A stretch of DNA of 64,000 bases from Madurella fahalii (lineage: Eukaryota > Ascomycota > Sordariomycetes > Sordariales): positions 2,418,001 through 2,482,000 of the forward strand of contig CM056878.1 of NCBI GenBank assembly GCA_029876055.1. Direction: 5' to 3'. Below, one piece after another: positions 47,539-58,014 of this stretch. Within the stretch, counting starts at the first letter, position 1. Each line of letters begins with the position of its first letter. Made by a program: the position numbers and the translations under genes. The notes under the pieces were generated by a model, which was not told where the DNA came from, made no database searches, and saw only the letters and a program-made list of their open reading frames with translations.

Positions 47539-47983
47539 AGGTACATACGTACGTATGCACAGTACGTATGTATTTCTGTACAGTACAGGTGTATTGCATG
47601 GATGGATGGGTGGATGGATGGATGCGGACGGTTGGGGTGGGGCTTCAGGTGGGATGTGGTATTGCACGAGGGTTTATAGGGATTGGGAGGGGATGGCAGC
47701 ACTGTTGCTTCTTAACGTCACGGTATTCTATCCGTTGCTTGATGGTGTGAAATCTGCGTTGCTGTCGTGGGTTGTGTCTTTGCCCTCGTCCAGTAAGCCA
47801 GCCAGTGTTGATGTCTCACTGCACGATTTACAACCGGCAGGTTGCTACCGGTCACTTGATATGAAGAAGATTGCGTTGTAATCCCTCTCGCTGGGATATG
47901 CTGTATGTACAGATGGCCCGGTTACTCCAACCCCCGTTAGTTCCGCCAATATAATGACTATTTAGTATTACGCTGGAGAGGTA
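47539..47983. other. Short convergent spacer with palindromes and TGGA repeats
   Basis: A perfect 14-nt palindrome (CATACGTACGTATG, 47544-47557), a near copy (AGTACGTATGT, 47561-47571) and a TGGA/TGGG tandem (about 47598-47625) lie just after the MAPEG stop codon. I see no gene. Confidence 0.65.
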
Positions 47984-48868
47984 TTAGTTTGCGACTTGCA
48001 CCGCACACTCGGGTCTCAGAAACTCACCGGGACCGCCAATCTGCGTGGTGATGGTGCCATCCTCAATGTAGACACCCGAGAAGTAAAAGTCCTCGTTGGT
48101 ATCGGGGTAGCCAGACCGCGGAAGCTCGAGGACGCCCAGATGCCAGTCGGCGCCGTTGGACGAGGTAGACACCGAAACCGGGGCGACCACCTGCTTCAGG
48201 GGCTCGCCGCCCTCCGAGTGCCAGAAGCCCACCCTGTTGGCGCCAAAGTCCTAAACGGCAAGTCAGTCGACTCTTCCCAATGCACAGACTAACAGTAGCC
48301 ACAACTGGCCGCTTACAATCTCGTAGGCAATGTTGTGCCACACATCCGGCTTCCACTCCGTCTTCCAGTGGCTGCGTTGATTCGTCATCCACTGCAGGTT
48401 CGGGTTGCTCGTGCCTTGCTCCCCGCTGATCCAGCCATACTTCATCTCGGTGAAGTGGCTCTCAAAGAAGCAGATCTGGTGCTCACGGTTCACGCTCGGG
48501 GCGTTGGTGTCCTTGCGCATCATGCTGAAGTGGTAGTAGACCTTGCCCCGGTTGATGGCCGCCGTGGTCTGGGGAATCAGCTCGATCCGGCGCATGTTCT
48601 GCCCGTTCCAGTACGCCGTGCTGTCCAGGGTGAACTTGGCTCCCTGCTTGGACACGGTGTCGTTGGGGTTCTTGTAGTCCGGCGAGAGATTGATGTATTT
48701 CTGGACCGATCCAGATCCGTGGATGTAGTACTGGTACGGCCCGACTTGGTTGCTCCATGACCATTTCGTGAGGTCGTTCGCGCTCGAGAAGTCGTTAAGC
48801 CTCCCATCCCAGAGGACGGCACCGTCAACCGATGCGGCCAGTGCCGCAAGAATTGCCGCTGCCTTCAT
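47984..48868 (-). CDS. Secreted glycoside hydrolase family 131 (beta-glucanase)
   Basis: Two exons, 48868-48317 and 48250-47984, give 272 aa. GH131 enzymes are secreted fungal beta-glucanases with broad beta-1,3/1,6 and beta-1,4 activity on glucans. Residues 1 to about 16 are a signal peptide (MKAAAILAALAASVDGA). The mature domain follows the family closely: LWDGRLNDFSSANDL.KWSW, then NQVGPYQYYIHGSGSVQKYI, then YWNGQNMRRIELIPQTTAAI, then HQICFFESHFTEMKYGWISG, then WHNIAYEIDFGANRVGFW across the splice. SSNGADWHLGVLELP and EDFYFSGVYIEDG come after. I do not assign catalytic glutamates by number. No cellulose-binding module is attached. The start at 48868 was chosen because the signal peptide begins there; upstream in-frame ATGs lie in the leader. 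GGCTAA motifs upstream hint at XlnR/Xyr1-type control. Confidence 0.93.
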
Positions 48869-48994
48869 CGTGTAGGAAGAGTTGTCGCTGACGAACAGGG
48901 GGGGGAGGGAAGTATGTACAAGAATGAAAGGCTCAGATACTTGTATCGTACATGGGACAGAGGACGTGCGAGACTCGGTTACCAGGCTGAGGGC

Positions 48995-49000
48995 TTTATA
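48995..49000 (-). promoter_or_regulatory. Probable TATA box of the GH131 gene
   Basis: TATAAA on the minus strand, within TTGTATAAAGCC, lies about 130 nt upstream of the GH131 start codon. It is a motif match only. Confidence 0.5.
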
Positions 49001-49222
49001 CAAGCCGCGTCCGCATTCTTACCATTTGTCTAGGGTCGCCTCCGAGTCGGCCGGTCAATCCACAACATTTGATAACCCGCTGCACAGTAATTAGCAGGAC
49101 CATCTAACAAAGGCATTGCGGTCCGCCACCGCACGGTATGTCAATCCAATCTGCGGATGTCAGCCTCCGGGATCTCATAAGGCGAGGGGCAGATTGATTA
49201 ATGGCGACACGATTCCCAGAGT

Positions 49223-49432
49223 TTAGCCTGTAACATGGTCCAGCCCGTGCCTGTCAACGACCCCACAGCGGCGTCTATGGAGATGAAGACGGACGAACCA
49301 AATATCTGAGATATTCCACCTATCCAGCGGTTATAGGGACCAGTATGGGCAGAGACGCACCTGTTGCTCGAGGTTGTAAATGAAGAGAACGGAAACTCCC
49401 GCCGACACCAGATGGTGCAGAAACGAGGCTAA
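49223..49432. promoter_or_regulatory. Two GGCTAA motifs (XlnR/Xyr1-type) upstream of GH131
   Basis: GGCTAA occurs on the minus strand at 49223-49228 and on the plus strand at 49427-49432, about 355 and 560 nt upstream of the GH131 start. The hexamer is the core site of the XlnR/Xyr1 regulators of plant-wall hydrolases. Two hits in 600 bp is only a modest excess over chance. Confidence 0.3.
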
Positions 49433-50237
49433 AGGACAGAACTAACCGATGAAGTTTCTCTCACGCGGTTGGCATGGCCTGACTCGAAGTTTGAGGGCTG
49501 TGCCCGCCCGATAGATTGTATGTCTGACGTACTAAGGACGTCTTCCTTCTGCATCTCGAGATGTTCGGAAGGTGGTGGAGGGCAACGACCGGGGATTCCT
49601 CAGCACAGCGTACGGAACTACTCGAGTTCTATGGTGCCTGTATATAATGATATTGTATGAATCGTATCCCCTTTCAATCCCCGATGTACTCTTGCGTGCC
49701 TTGTCTATCTGACCTGCCTTGGTCACCTCTCGTGCACTGCCATGGTTGTCTCTTGTTAGCAACACATCAACTCTCAGCACCAACAACGGCACAAGCACCG
49801 CCCAACTCAGTAAGCCAGCCAACGAAATAACAAATAACGCAAACGCATACAGGATCGAAATATCTGCATCCAAGGAGTGACGAAAAGAGCAGAACCCTCT
49901 CTGAAACCAGACCATCCATCAAAACTCCCTATAGGACCGGTTACCCTAAATCCAATGCAGTATAGTACTGTAACGAGGAAAAAAGTCAACTGCGCTACGC
50001 TATGGGCTTTAAAAAGCCGTGTCGGAAAGCGTGTCGCACCTCGGTATCCAAACAAAGAATGTATCCACAACCCTCAAAGTCCAGGAACAAGACCCATGTA
50101 TCCTACGCCGTTCCAGCTCCGAGAATCCCATATTCGACATGCAATCCCTGCGTCCTCGGGCAGTACCCTCCTTTAAAACAAAACCACACCATGATACGAT
50201 AACCCATTTCAGACAGGCCCCAGCTCCTGGGTCAGGC

Positions 50238-52416
50238 TCAATACTCCGCCCCTCCAAAGCTCTTGTTCCTAACCAGCGCGGCCCTCTCCAGGCTCGCTCT
50301 GGGTAGCTGCTCATGCGATCTCGACCGGTTGCTATGCGACGTGCTCGGCCGCGTACTCACGCTCGCCTCGCCGTCCTCAGCCGCGCCCAGTACGCCTCCC
50401 CGCTCCGCTAGCAAACCGCTCGCAGGCTCGTCCCGGATCCGATAGATGAAAAATGCCGAGATGAGCACCGTGATGCCACCCAGCGCCAACACAATCGCAA
50501 TCGAATGATCCCCGGGGACCCCTCTCGGCTTCTGGAAGATCTTGAAAATGATGCTGCTCGAGACGGTGGCGATGATCTGCGGAGCGGCAATCGCCATGTT
50601 GTGGATGCCCAGAATGACGCCCGCCTGGTCGGAACCCTCCTCTCCCTCGACCTCAAGGTCCCTATCTCGGCGGTTCTCATCCGACGAATAGCCGTCTAAC
50701 GAAGTCACGGCCCGGCTCGGGGAGAGGGCCCGTTCTGCGGCGAACCTCGCGCGGCGAATCTCATCGCGCTGAGAGATCTCGGCGCTGATGATGGCCCAGG
50801 GCGCCCAAAGTGTCAGGGCCCACGTGATGCCGACTAGACCGATGAGGGCCGTGGCGGCGGCGACGGTCCGCACAAAGACGGTGCAGAGCATGCAGATGGT
50901 GAACAGGATCTGGCCAAGCATCCACGCGCGTCGGAGAGTGAAGCCCGGAATGACCAGATAGTCGAGCCAGGACTTTTGGTCCTCGTCGTAGTCTTTGAGG
51001 ACGGCGGGGCCTTCGCCTGGCGCATCGGCCGTAATGGCGGGCTGGGAGTCATAGACCGGCTCGATGAAGAAGGGCAAGAAGACGTTGGTGATTAGGCCGA
51101 CAATGGCGAAGATAAGGAGGGCAAACGTTCCCTCTCGGGTGGCTCGTTCGTAGAGCCTGTCGAGTTGCTCGGGGGTCATGTTGGGGTTCTTTTCGACGAA
51201 GGGCTCAATGTAGATCTCGGCGATGTACTCGGATGTGTAGAAGAGCAAGGGGAAGAAGCCAATCCAGCCGCAGAACTGCACCTGGCAGACCTTCTTGGTC
51301 TGGGGCGGAAGTCGTTTGATGGAGGTGAAAATCTTCTTGAAAAAAGCAAGCACACCGGGTTTGTCTTCGGCCGGGGGCCCTTCAAGCCGGGGATCCCTCT
51401 CGCGAATGAAGAGGCAACTCATGGTGATGGTGACGGCGAGTGCGATGCTCGCGATGGCGCAGAGATCTTTGAACTGGGTGTCACCTAGGAACCACACCAT
51501 TTTAGGAAGATTCATATAGCCGGCCAGATATCCCACGATGTTTCCAATACCGACAAAGCGGCTAGCCATGGCATTTGCCGTCTCTTTATTGACGAGTTAG
51601 CCAGGGGTTGGTCGCCATTTCTGGAAGGGTGTCTAACCTTGCTGGTGAGTGGGCGCGCAGTCCACAATAAAGGCACGGATTGCTGCTTGCACTGCAGCGG
51701 TTTGTTAGCACCGAGCCTATCCCTAGCAAGCACTGCTGAATTGAAGGCCTACCAGTGTTGATGGCAAAGTCGAGAACATAGACCCAAGTCACGGCCACGG
51801 CAATGATCGAGTATTTGACAAAGTTGGACTCGGGATCTGCTCCGAGCGCTCGGAGAAAGCCCCCAACCATCTCCTTGGTCCACGCAAGAAACATCAGGGA
51901 GATGATTGTCGCAACAGCACCCCCAATCATGAAGGGCTTGCGCTTTCCCCAGCTTATGCGGCAGTTGTCGCTCAACATGCCAATATAAGGCTGCACCAGG
52001 GTCCCCGACAGCGGGCCGGCGATCCACACCAACGCCATCAGGGACTTGCTGATCCCCAGAGAGAGCAGGTAGGGCGAGCCATTGGACATCTCGACCGACC
52101 ATGCAATCTGCAGGCCGCCAATACTTATGGTCAGGAGGATGAGATACCAGACGCTCTTTGTCGCCTGATGCTCGTCGACGTTCCCGGCCTTGGGTTGGCC
52201 GTCGATCAAGCCATCGTCTTCACCAGAGCTCGGGGAGAGCAGAGGCGAATGCTCGTTGAGCGGGTCCTCGTGTTGCTGCCCTCCATGACCGTCCGACTCG
52301 TCTATGTTTCCGTTTTTCGCTTGTTCCTCGCCCTTTCGCAATGTGTTGGGAGGCGGCACTTGTTCGTTCACTGCGGGGCGGGCCCGTTCCGGAAGTCCTG
52401 CTAACGACGACGTCAT
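50238..52416 (-). CDS. Sucrose/maltose-type sugar transporter (Sut1-like, MFS/GPH)
   Basis: Exons 52416-51753, 51691-51638 and 51583-50238 give 687 aa. The family (fission yeast Sut1, plant SUC transporters) carries alpha-glucosides with protons across the plasma membrane. An N-terminal hydrophilic stretch of about 95 residues precedes helix 1 (SVWYLILLTISIGGLQIAW, then SVEMSNGSPYLLSLGIS). The loop 2-3 signature GMLSDNCRISWGKRKPFMI matches the conserved SD...GRRRPFI motif with Lys in place of one Arg. The tiny 54-nt exon encodes QAAIRAFIVDCAPTHQQ, which is typical of the family after VLDFAINT. A long loop (EPVYDSQPAI to SWLDYLV) separates the halves, and an extended cytosolic loop (AERALSPSRAVTSLDGY...) lies near helix 10. 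ILGIHNMAIAAPQIIA then matches the last conserved helix region. About twelve helices are visible in total. An ATG 21 nt upstream is an alternative start. Confidence 0.9.
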
Positions 52417-54241
52417 GCGGAGCAGAACAGGCAGCACGAGCTGTGGTTTGTTGCTCTCCGCGTCCTACAACACCAGATCGATGACGCTTCCACGGCTTCG
52501 CTTCTTTTGGACTACGCGGTTGCCGGGCGGTCGTCTTCGCTTCGGGACGGATGGTCTTTAGGGAAGCTAGGCGGCAACCAGAGGTTGGTGGTGGCGCAGA
52601 CTCGGCAACGAGGGTCGGCGGCTTTCGTGAGAGCTGAAAGGATGAGGGTGTCCCTGCACTAATAAAATATCGTCGGTAGTTCTAATATTCGTATTTGTAG
52701 GTTCGACTTGAAGCCTCAGCCGGTCAAGTAAAAGAATGCCACGAGACCGTCGTCATTCGGTTCGCGTGATTGCAGATGCAGGTTGAAAGCCTTGGGGTCC
52801 CCAGGTGATCAGCCACTAAGAGCAAGGCTGGGAATAAAGCAGCGGGTGGAGCCGACTTTGGTTGGTGCCCAGCATCAGCCCTGAAAAGGGATAGTAGGGG
52901 GACAGGTCTGGAACAGATATGCACGACCCCCAAACCGGTATCCTTGGGTCCCCCCTTCCATTCCTGAAACTCGGTGTTTGCCGCTTAGTCTGTTGGCCTC
53001 AGCCTGGGCCGAATGAGGCTTGAGCGAGGCCTAGAGTCGTTTGCGTCTAGACTTAGGATGTGAATAGAAGAGCCTTTCGTTTGGGAAGACATGCACCACA
53101 ATAATTTTGGTTCTAGGGGGTCAGACCCCAGAGTGGCTCGGGCGCAGCGAGAGGCCAGAAGTAACCACGCCCAGAGAGGAACACTTTTCTACTTCTGTTA
53201 GGAAAGGCGTAATCATAGCAAAATAGAAAGCGTGAAGCTGCCACTCCCACGCAGGCTGCGTCTCATTGCAACCCACCGGCCAACCAACAGCAATGCCCAC
53301 CTAGTGGCCAAATCGATGGTGATGGAAGCCGCATCCTCCACCAATGGGCACTCCGACTGAGTCAAAGGAGCCTACGATCGAGCTGCTCAGCGGGCCTATC
53401 CCCTACCGTTTGGCTGTCCAGAACGACCGGAACATAATTCATGAGGCGGAACACTTTGAGTCGACTGCGGCGTTCGAGGGCCAGCTCTGGGAAGAGAGAG
53501 ACACAATTGCAGCTCTCACCAAACACCACTGAGGTCTCGGTCGCCGAGACGTCCACATCGTCGCTCCCACTTGTCGGTGGATTCGAGGCAGCTAATTTCG
53601 TAGTGGTTGGCTGCGCCTAGGTAGGGCCCGGTGACCATTTCGCAAATTGAAAGGAATGCTTTCCGGCTGACACACCTTCTTGTAGAGCTGGATCAGAGGA
53701 TATACGATGTCTTATATAGCTGATGCTAACCTGTAGGCCGGCCTCGCGGGATGAGAACAAGGCGCAGCAACAGCTAAGCGCAACAGCCCTACTTATGCAG
53801 GGCTGATAGACAACTGATAGCTTCGGGCATCACAAAGCGAGAGAATTCGTTAAAACGGAGAAGGCTGAAGGAACCCCAGCTTACCCATGCTTTTTGGTGC
53901 TCCGCATGGCCTGCGCCGTCGGTTGAAGAAGCCAACCCGCTTGGCTCGGGCCCAGTGCGGCTCGCACGATTGGCTCGACTCCCGGCAGCGGGCCCCCGAA
54001 TGGGGATAGCTGGCGACTTTCTCCATCTTTCAAAGCCCGCGAGAATCCGACGCTGATGCGCCCCATCAAGTCCAGGTTTTAGCTTTGTTCTTCTTACGTA
54101 CAAATTTGATGTGCTTTTGAGTCTTCCCTGTTGCCCGTTGCAAACGAAATCCCGTTTTCATTTTCGAATCCCGGCGGTCGCAGCTGTCTCGGTCGTGGAC
54201 GCGCCGGGCCAAGCCCGCTACCTGCCTGCTACCTCTCCACC
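52417..54241. other. Divergent region between the sugar transporter and the Na+/H+ exchanger genes
   Basis: Apart from the phosphotransferase-like remnant (53344-53601) no gene is supported. The right end is the exchanger promoter, with a PacC-type GCCAAG word at 54208-54213, 29 nt before the start codon. Confidence 0.5.
53344..53601 (+). pseudogene. Probable decayed phosphotransferase (APH-like) gene fragment
   Basis: An ATG opens a 62-codon frame that ends ERDTIAALTKHH followed by TGA. The same frame continues past the TGA as GLGRRDVHIVAPTCRWIRGS and then meets TAA. From memory, fungal aminoglycoside-phosphotransferase-like proteins begin with an acidic stretch, then W..R..I..L..HHL.L....C.V.....WI.GSFN.C.P. 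The segment EAEHFESTAAFEGQLWEERD plus the continuation fits the first 80 residues of that layout. The TGA would be a C-to-T change from CGA, and the downstream GSFN...C.P part is not recognisable. I see no donor site that cleanly removes the stop. The family assignment is uncertain, and a short intact protein is possible. It lies between divergent transporter genes. Confidence 0.4.
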
Positions 54242-56484
54242 ATGCTCGCGCAGACCATCGCCAGCTCCCTCATGGGGCTTGCCAGTACGCCTCTGGTCCC
54301 TCTCCGATTCCGACCTGGCACTTTTGGCCATATGTATCGCGGACGCTGACGAGATGCCGCAGAGAGAGAGGAAGAAGACCCCGCCGGTAGGGAGCCGTTC
54401 TCGGTCCGAGTTGAACAAGCACGAGCTAACTCGCTGCTGCCCCAGCCGCGGACCCTCCAAAGCAGGAGCAAAACGCATCATGGGCCATCTTCATCCTGAT
54501 CATGCTGCTCATGGTGGCATTCTGCACTAGCTATACAATGCAGCAGAGGAAGATCACGGCAATTCACGAGACGGTAGTCTCCATCTTTGGCGGTGCGATA
54601 GTGCCTCTCGCTGTGACTGTCCCGCCGTCTGTCTCTAGCTGACCAAGATGGCCCGTTCCAGGCATGACTGTCGGTCTGATTCTGCGTGCTTCGGGATTCG
54701 ATTCGATCCGTGACCTCGTCAACTTCAACTACCAGTACTTCTTCAATCTCCTGCTGCCGCCCATCATCCTGTCATCCGGCTACGAGCTTCACCAAGCAAA
54801 CTTCTTCCGGAACATCGGCACGATATTGACCTTCGCCTTTGCGGGGACGTTCATCTCGGCCGTCGTCATTGGTGTGCTCCTGTGGCTTTATACTGCCATC
54901 TCACTGGAAGGGCTGGACGTGACTTGGATAGACGCCATCTCGGTTGGTGCAACCCTGTCGGCTACGGATCCCGTCACCATTCTAGCCATCTTCAACTCGT
55001 ACAAAGTTGATCCCAAGCTCTATACCATCATCTTCGGCGAATCCATCCTCAATGATGCCGTTGCCATTGTCATTTTCGAATCGGCCCAGAGCGCCGGCAG
55101 CAAGGGCGGAGGAATCGGCATCGGGAGCCTTCTTCACGGCATCTGGTACTTCTTGTCCGAGTTCTTCGGCAGTTTAGCCATCGGTGCTATAGTTGGGGTC
55201 ATGACCGCGCTTGGGTTGAAATACACCTACGTCAGAAGGTACCCTGGCATCGAAAGCTGCCTGGTCGTCCTGGTCGCCTACGCACCCTACTTTTTCGCTC
55301 AAGCTATTGGCATGTCTGGTACGTGCCTCGGGAGTGACGCAGCGCCCAGATGAGATACTTACGAGCACACAGGCATCGTCGCGCTGCTATTCTGCGGTAT
55401 CACGCTGAAGCATTACGCCTACTTCAACATGTCGCGCCGGACCCAACTGACCACCAAATATCTCTTCCAAGTCCTCGCACACTTGTCCGAGAATTTTATC
55501 TTTATCTATCTCGGTTTGGCTCTTTTCACCGAGGACCACTTAGTGTATCAGCCGCTCCTGATCATCGTCACGGTGCTCGCCGTGTGCGCGGCAAGATATC
55601 TGGCCGTCTTCCCCCTCTCTAAAGCAATCAACTGGTTCATCCGCTACCGGGCACGCCGCCGGGGCACCGAAGTTGCCGATGAGCTGCCCTACAGTTACCA
55701 AGCAATGCTCTTCTGGGCGGGCCTACGTGGTGCGGTCGGCGTCGCTCTATCAGCGCTCTTCACGGCTAAGGAGAGCCAAGCACTCCAGGCGACGGTCTTG
55801 GTTGTTGTTGTATTGACGGTTATCATCTTTGGCGGCACTACGGCGCGCATGCTTGAGATTCTCGGCATCCGAACCGGCGTGACGGAGGAGGTTGACTCGG
55901 ACGACGAATTTGACATTGAGGCCATCGGCGGCGGTCTGTACAAGCGCTCGGATACCGCCATCGGGTACAATCCCCGTAGTGCTCGCCGTGGGTCGGTTCT
56001 ACCCCTGGGAACGGTCAACACGAGCGGAAACAGACGGGCTGGCAGCGGAGACAGGAACGGCTGGGCGTCGGGGCATAGGTCGCCTAATCCGCTCCCTCGC
56101 CAGGGAAGCCGGAGCCGGAGGAACCCGAGGGGCGGGGAAGAATTTGAGGGGCCCGAGCTGCTCGGCGCGTCAGGGAGCAACACCGACTCGGAGGTCGGGA
56201 GTGATATTGATATCTCGGATCTGCCGCCTCCGGCTCCTAGGTCGAGGTCAAGTCCGATGCCAGAGGAGATGGGCCGCCAGGACGGCCCGAGCAGGCAGAA
56301 CACGTCTTCGGGGGAGGGAAGCAGCCACCTGCAGCAGCCGCTCACGGCCACCGCTGCTATCCGGCAGCTATTTAGTTCGGAGGACCCGAGCGCCTTGTTC
56401 AGGCAGTTGGATGAAGATTTCATTAAGCCCAAGCTGCTGCTGGATGGGGGCAACGGGCGGGGCGGGGGTTCCGGCTCTCATTAG
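54242..56484 (+). CDS. nhx1: Endosomal/vacuolar Na+(K+)/H+ exchanger, Nhx1 type
   Basis: Exons 54242-54284, 54446-54592, 54662-55318 and 55373-56484 give 652 aa. The protein exchanges cytosolic Na+ or K+ for luminal H+ in late endosomes and vacuoles, setting pH and salt tolerance. Diagnostic segments are the amiloride-site-like LLLPPIILSSGYEL, GATLSATDPVTILAIF, the transport-site FGESILNDAVAIVIFE, RYPGIESCLVVLVAYAPYF and LFWAGLRGAVGVALSALF, with about twelve hydrophobic helices. The tail from about residue 460 is cytosolic and Ser/Gly/Arg-rich, with SDDEFDIEAI and a late QLFSSEDPSALFRQLDEDFIKP. The first exon (14 aa) and its 161-nt intron with GAGCTAAC branch site are supported by frame (ADPPKQEQNASWAIF) but are less certain than the rest. 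Length is close to yeast Nhx1. A PacC-type GCCAAG word lies 29 nt upstream. Confidence 0.93.
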
Positions 56485-58014
56485 GGCGGTTTTGTTTCTG
56501 CTTAAATCTTAGACACGGCTTCCTTTGCTAGCCTTCTACACAGTAGTGCGCATGGGCATTACCTCTTGCTTCTGGGGTCACTGGTGGGTGGGGCATTAGT
56601 GGGCGTTCCGGTACTAGGTAGAAGCCAAGGCATTTACGGTCTTGCCTGGCCGATGATGTATGATAGGACTAGCTGGCCTATGGTTTATTCCATCATTGTG
56701 TTTATTTGTATTGGGTGTGGGACATCACGGTACTGTACCATTCGAACCGGTGCTCTAGGCCTGCATCGGAAGCCCTGTATAATACGGCATGATTGAATGC
56801 CCAGGCCTTCAATGAGACAGCGTACAAGGACCGTATGAGAAGATAGGGGTGGTAATAGACGTCACGTTCGAGGGAGGTTATCTGAGTTCTGACGAGGAGA
56901 GCAATGAGTGCTTTGGCGAGAGATGTTGGTGATAGAATACTTCTACCGAGTCTATGTTAGATGGTTTGAGATGTTCTCTTGTTGTAGTGGAGGGCCAGTG
57001 GACAAATCCCAAGTGTCGAGGGATACCAGCAGTCAAGTTGCAACGGAAACGAAGCGAAGGATGCTACCCCCTCCCCCCTCCCCCACCCCCCTGGGGGTGG
57101 TACGAACTTAGCAAGAGCGAGAACGATGCTCGAGGTTGGGATCGCACAACCGAATCACCCTCAATCTTCTTAAGCTCCCTAACGAACCGGGTGCCCTTCT
57201 TCGTAATCCTTGAACTCCACTGTCAGCGACTCCATCTTTTCGGTGACCTTCCCGCGCCCTTCGAGACCCTTATCGATTTGGAGGTCACCCAGCGGTCCCC
57301 TAACCGTCCTAACACGGTGAATAAAGTGTCTGATTTGACGCGCGTATTGAACGTGGAGCTTAGGGGTTCGGCCTTCGGGCTGCTGCCCATCTATGGGTAG
57401 TCATGGTTATGTTCTCGTCCTGTGAAGATGGAATGAGAGTGGGGGTGACGAGGGGCGGGAGAAGGGGAATTTACAAGGTATGATGTACCGGGAGGATTCT
57501 CAGGGTGAAAATGTACCTGGACCCCGGACCTCAGCATCTTCGGTTTGCAAAAGCAATCGTCGAGGAGTCTTCGTTGTTAGGCTAGGCCCTATCCTTAACG
57601 AGTCACGAACGCAACATCAACGGTTAATCATCTCCACTTCAACAAGGTTCGCCACAGTACTCTTCTATTCGCTACGCAATAAGTAAAGAGGGTATAAGTG
57701 CTGGTAGCAAAAGAGACACGCGCCCGCTCCGTCGCTGCCAGACCATCACCAACGCAAGCAACCTGGCTATGAGAAATGAGAAACGAGTGAAGAACAGGAC
57801 GAGCCGCCAAGCGGCCGCCAGAAATAAAATCCCCTCATTAAATATACCTAAAATAGGACGCGACATCTGTTACCCATGAGCACCAGGCTCTTTGGGCTCA
57901 GTTATGCCGTGCCAGGAGAAAACGCCGCTTTAGATGCAGTCCCCACGCTTTCGCTAGTGAGTCAGCAAGTCAGTCGGCCCCTACTCCCTACTACCCGCAT
58001 GTGGCCTCGTTGGC
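56485..58014. other. Convergent spacer after the exchanger gene
   Basis: No gene is assigned. A patch at about 57115-57400 is open in three frames (two minus, one plus) and is discussed as a finding. A CCCCCTCCC-rich run lies at 57066-57100. Confidence 0.5.

Larger units (their letters stand above)
48869..50237. other. Upstream region of the GH131 gene
   Basis: This is the promoter region of the GH131 gene on its left and the 3' end of the sugar transporter gene on its right. A TATA-type element and two GGCTAA words are present. No additional gene is supported. Confidence 0.6.
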
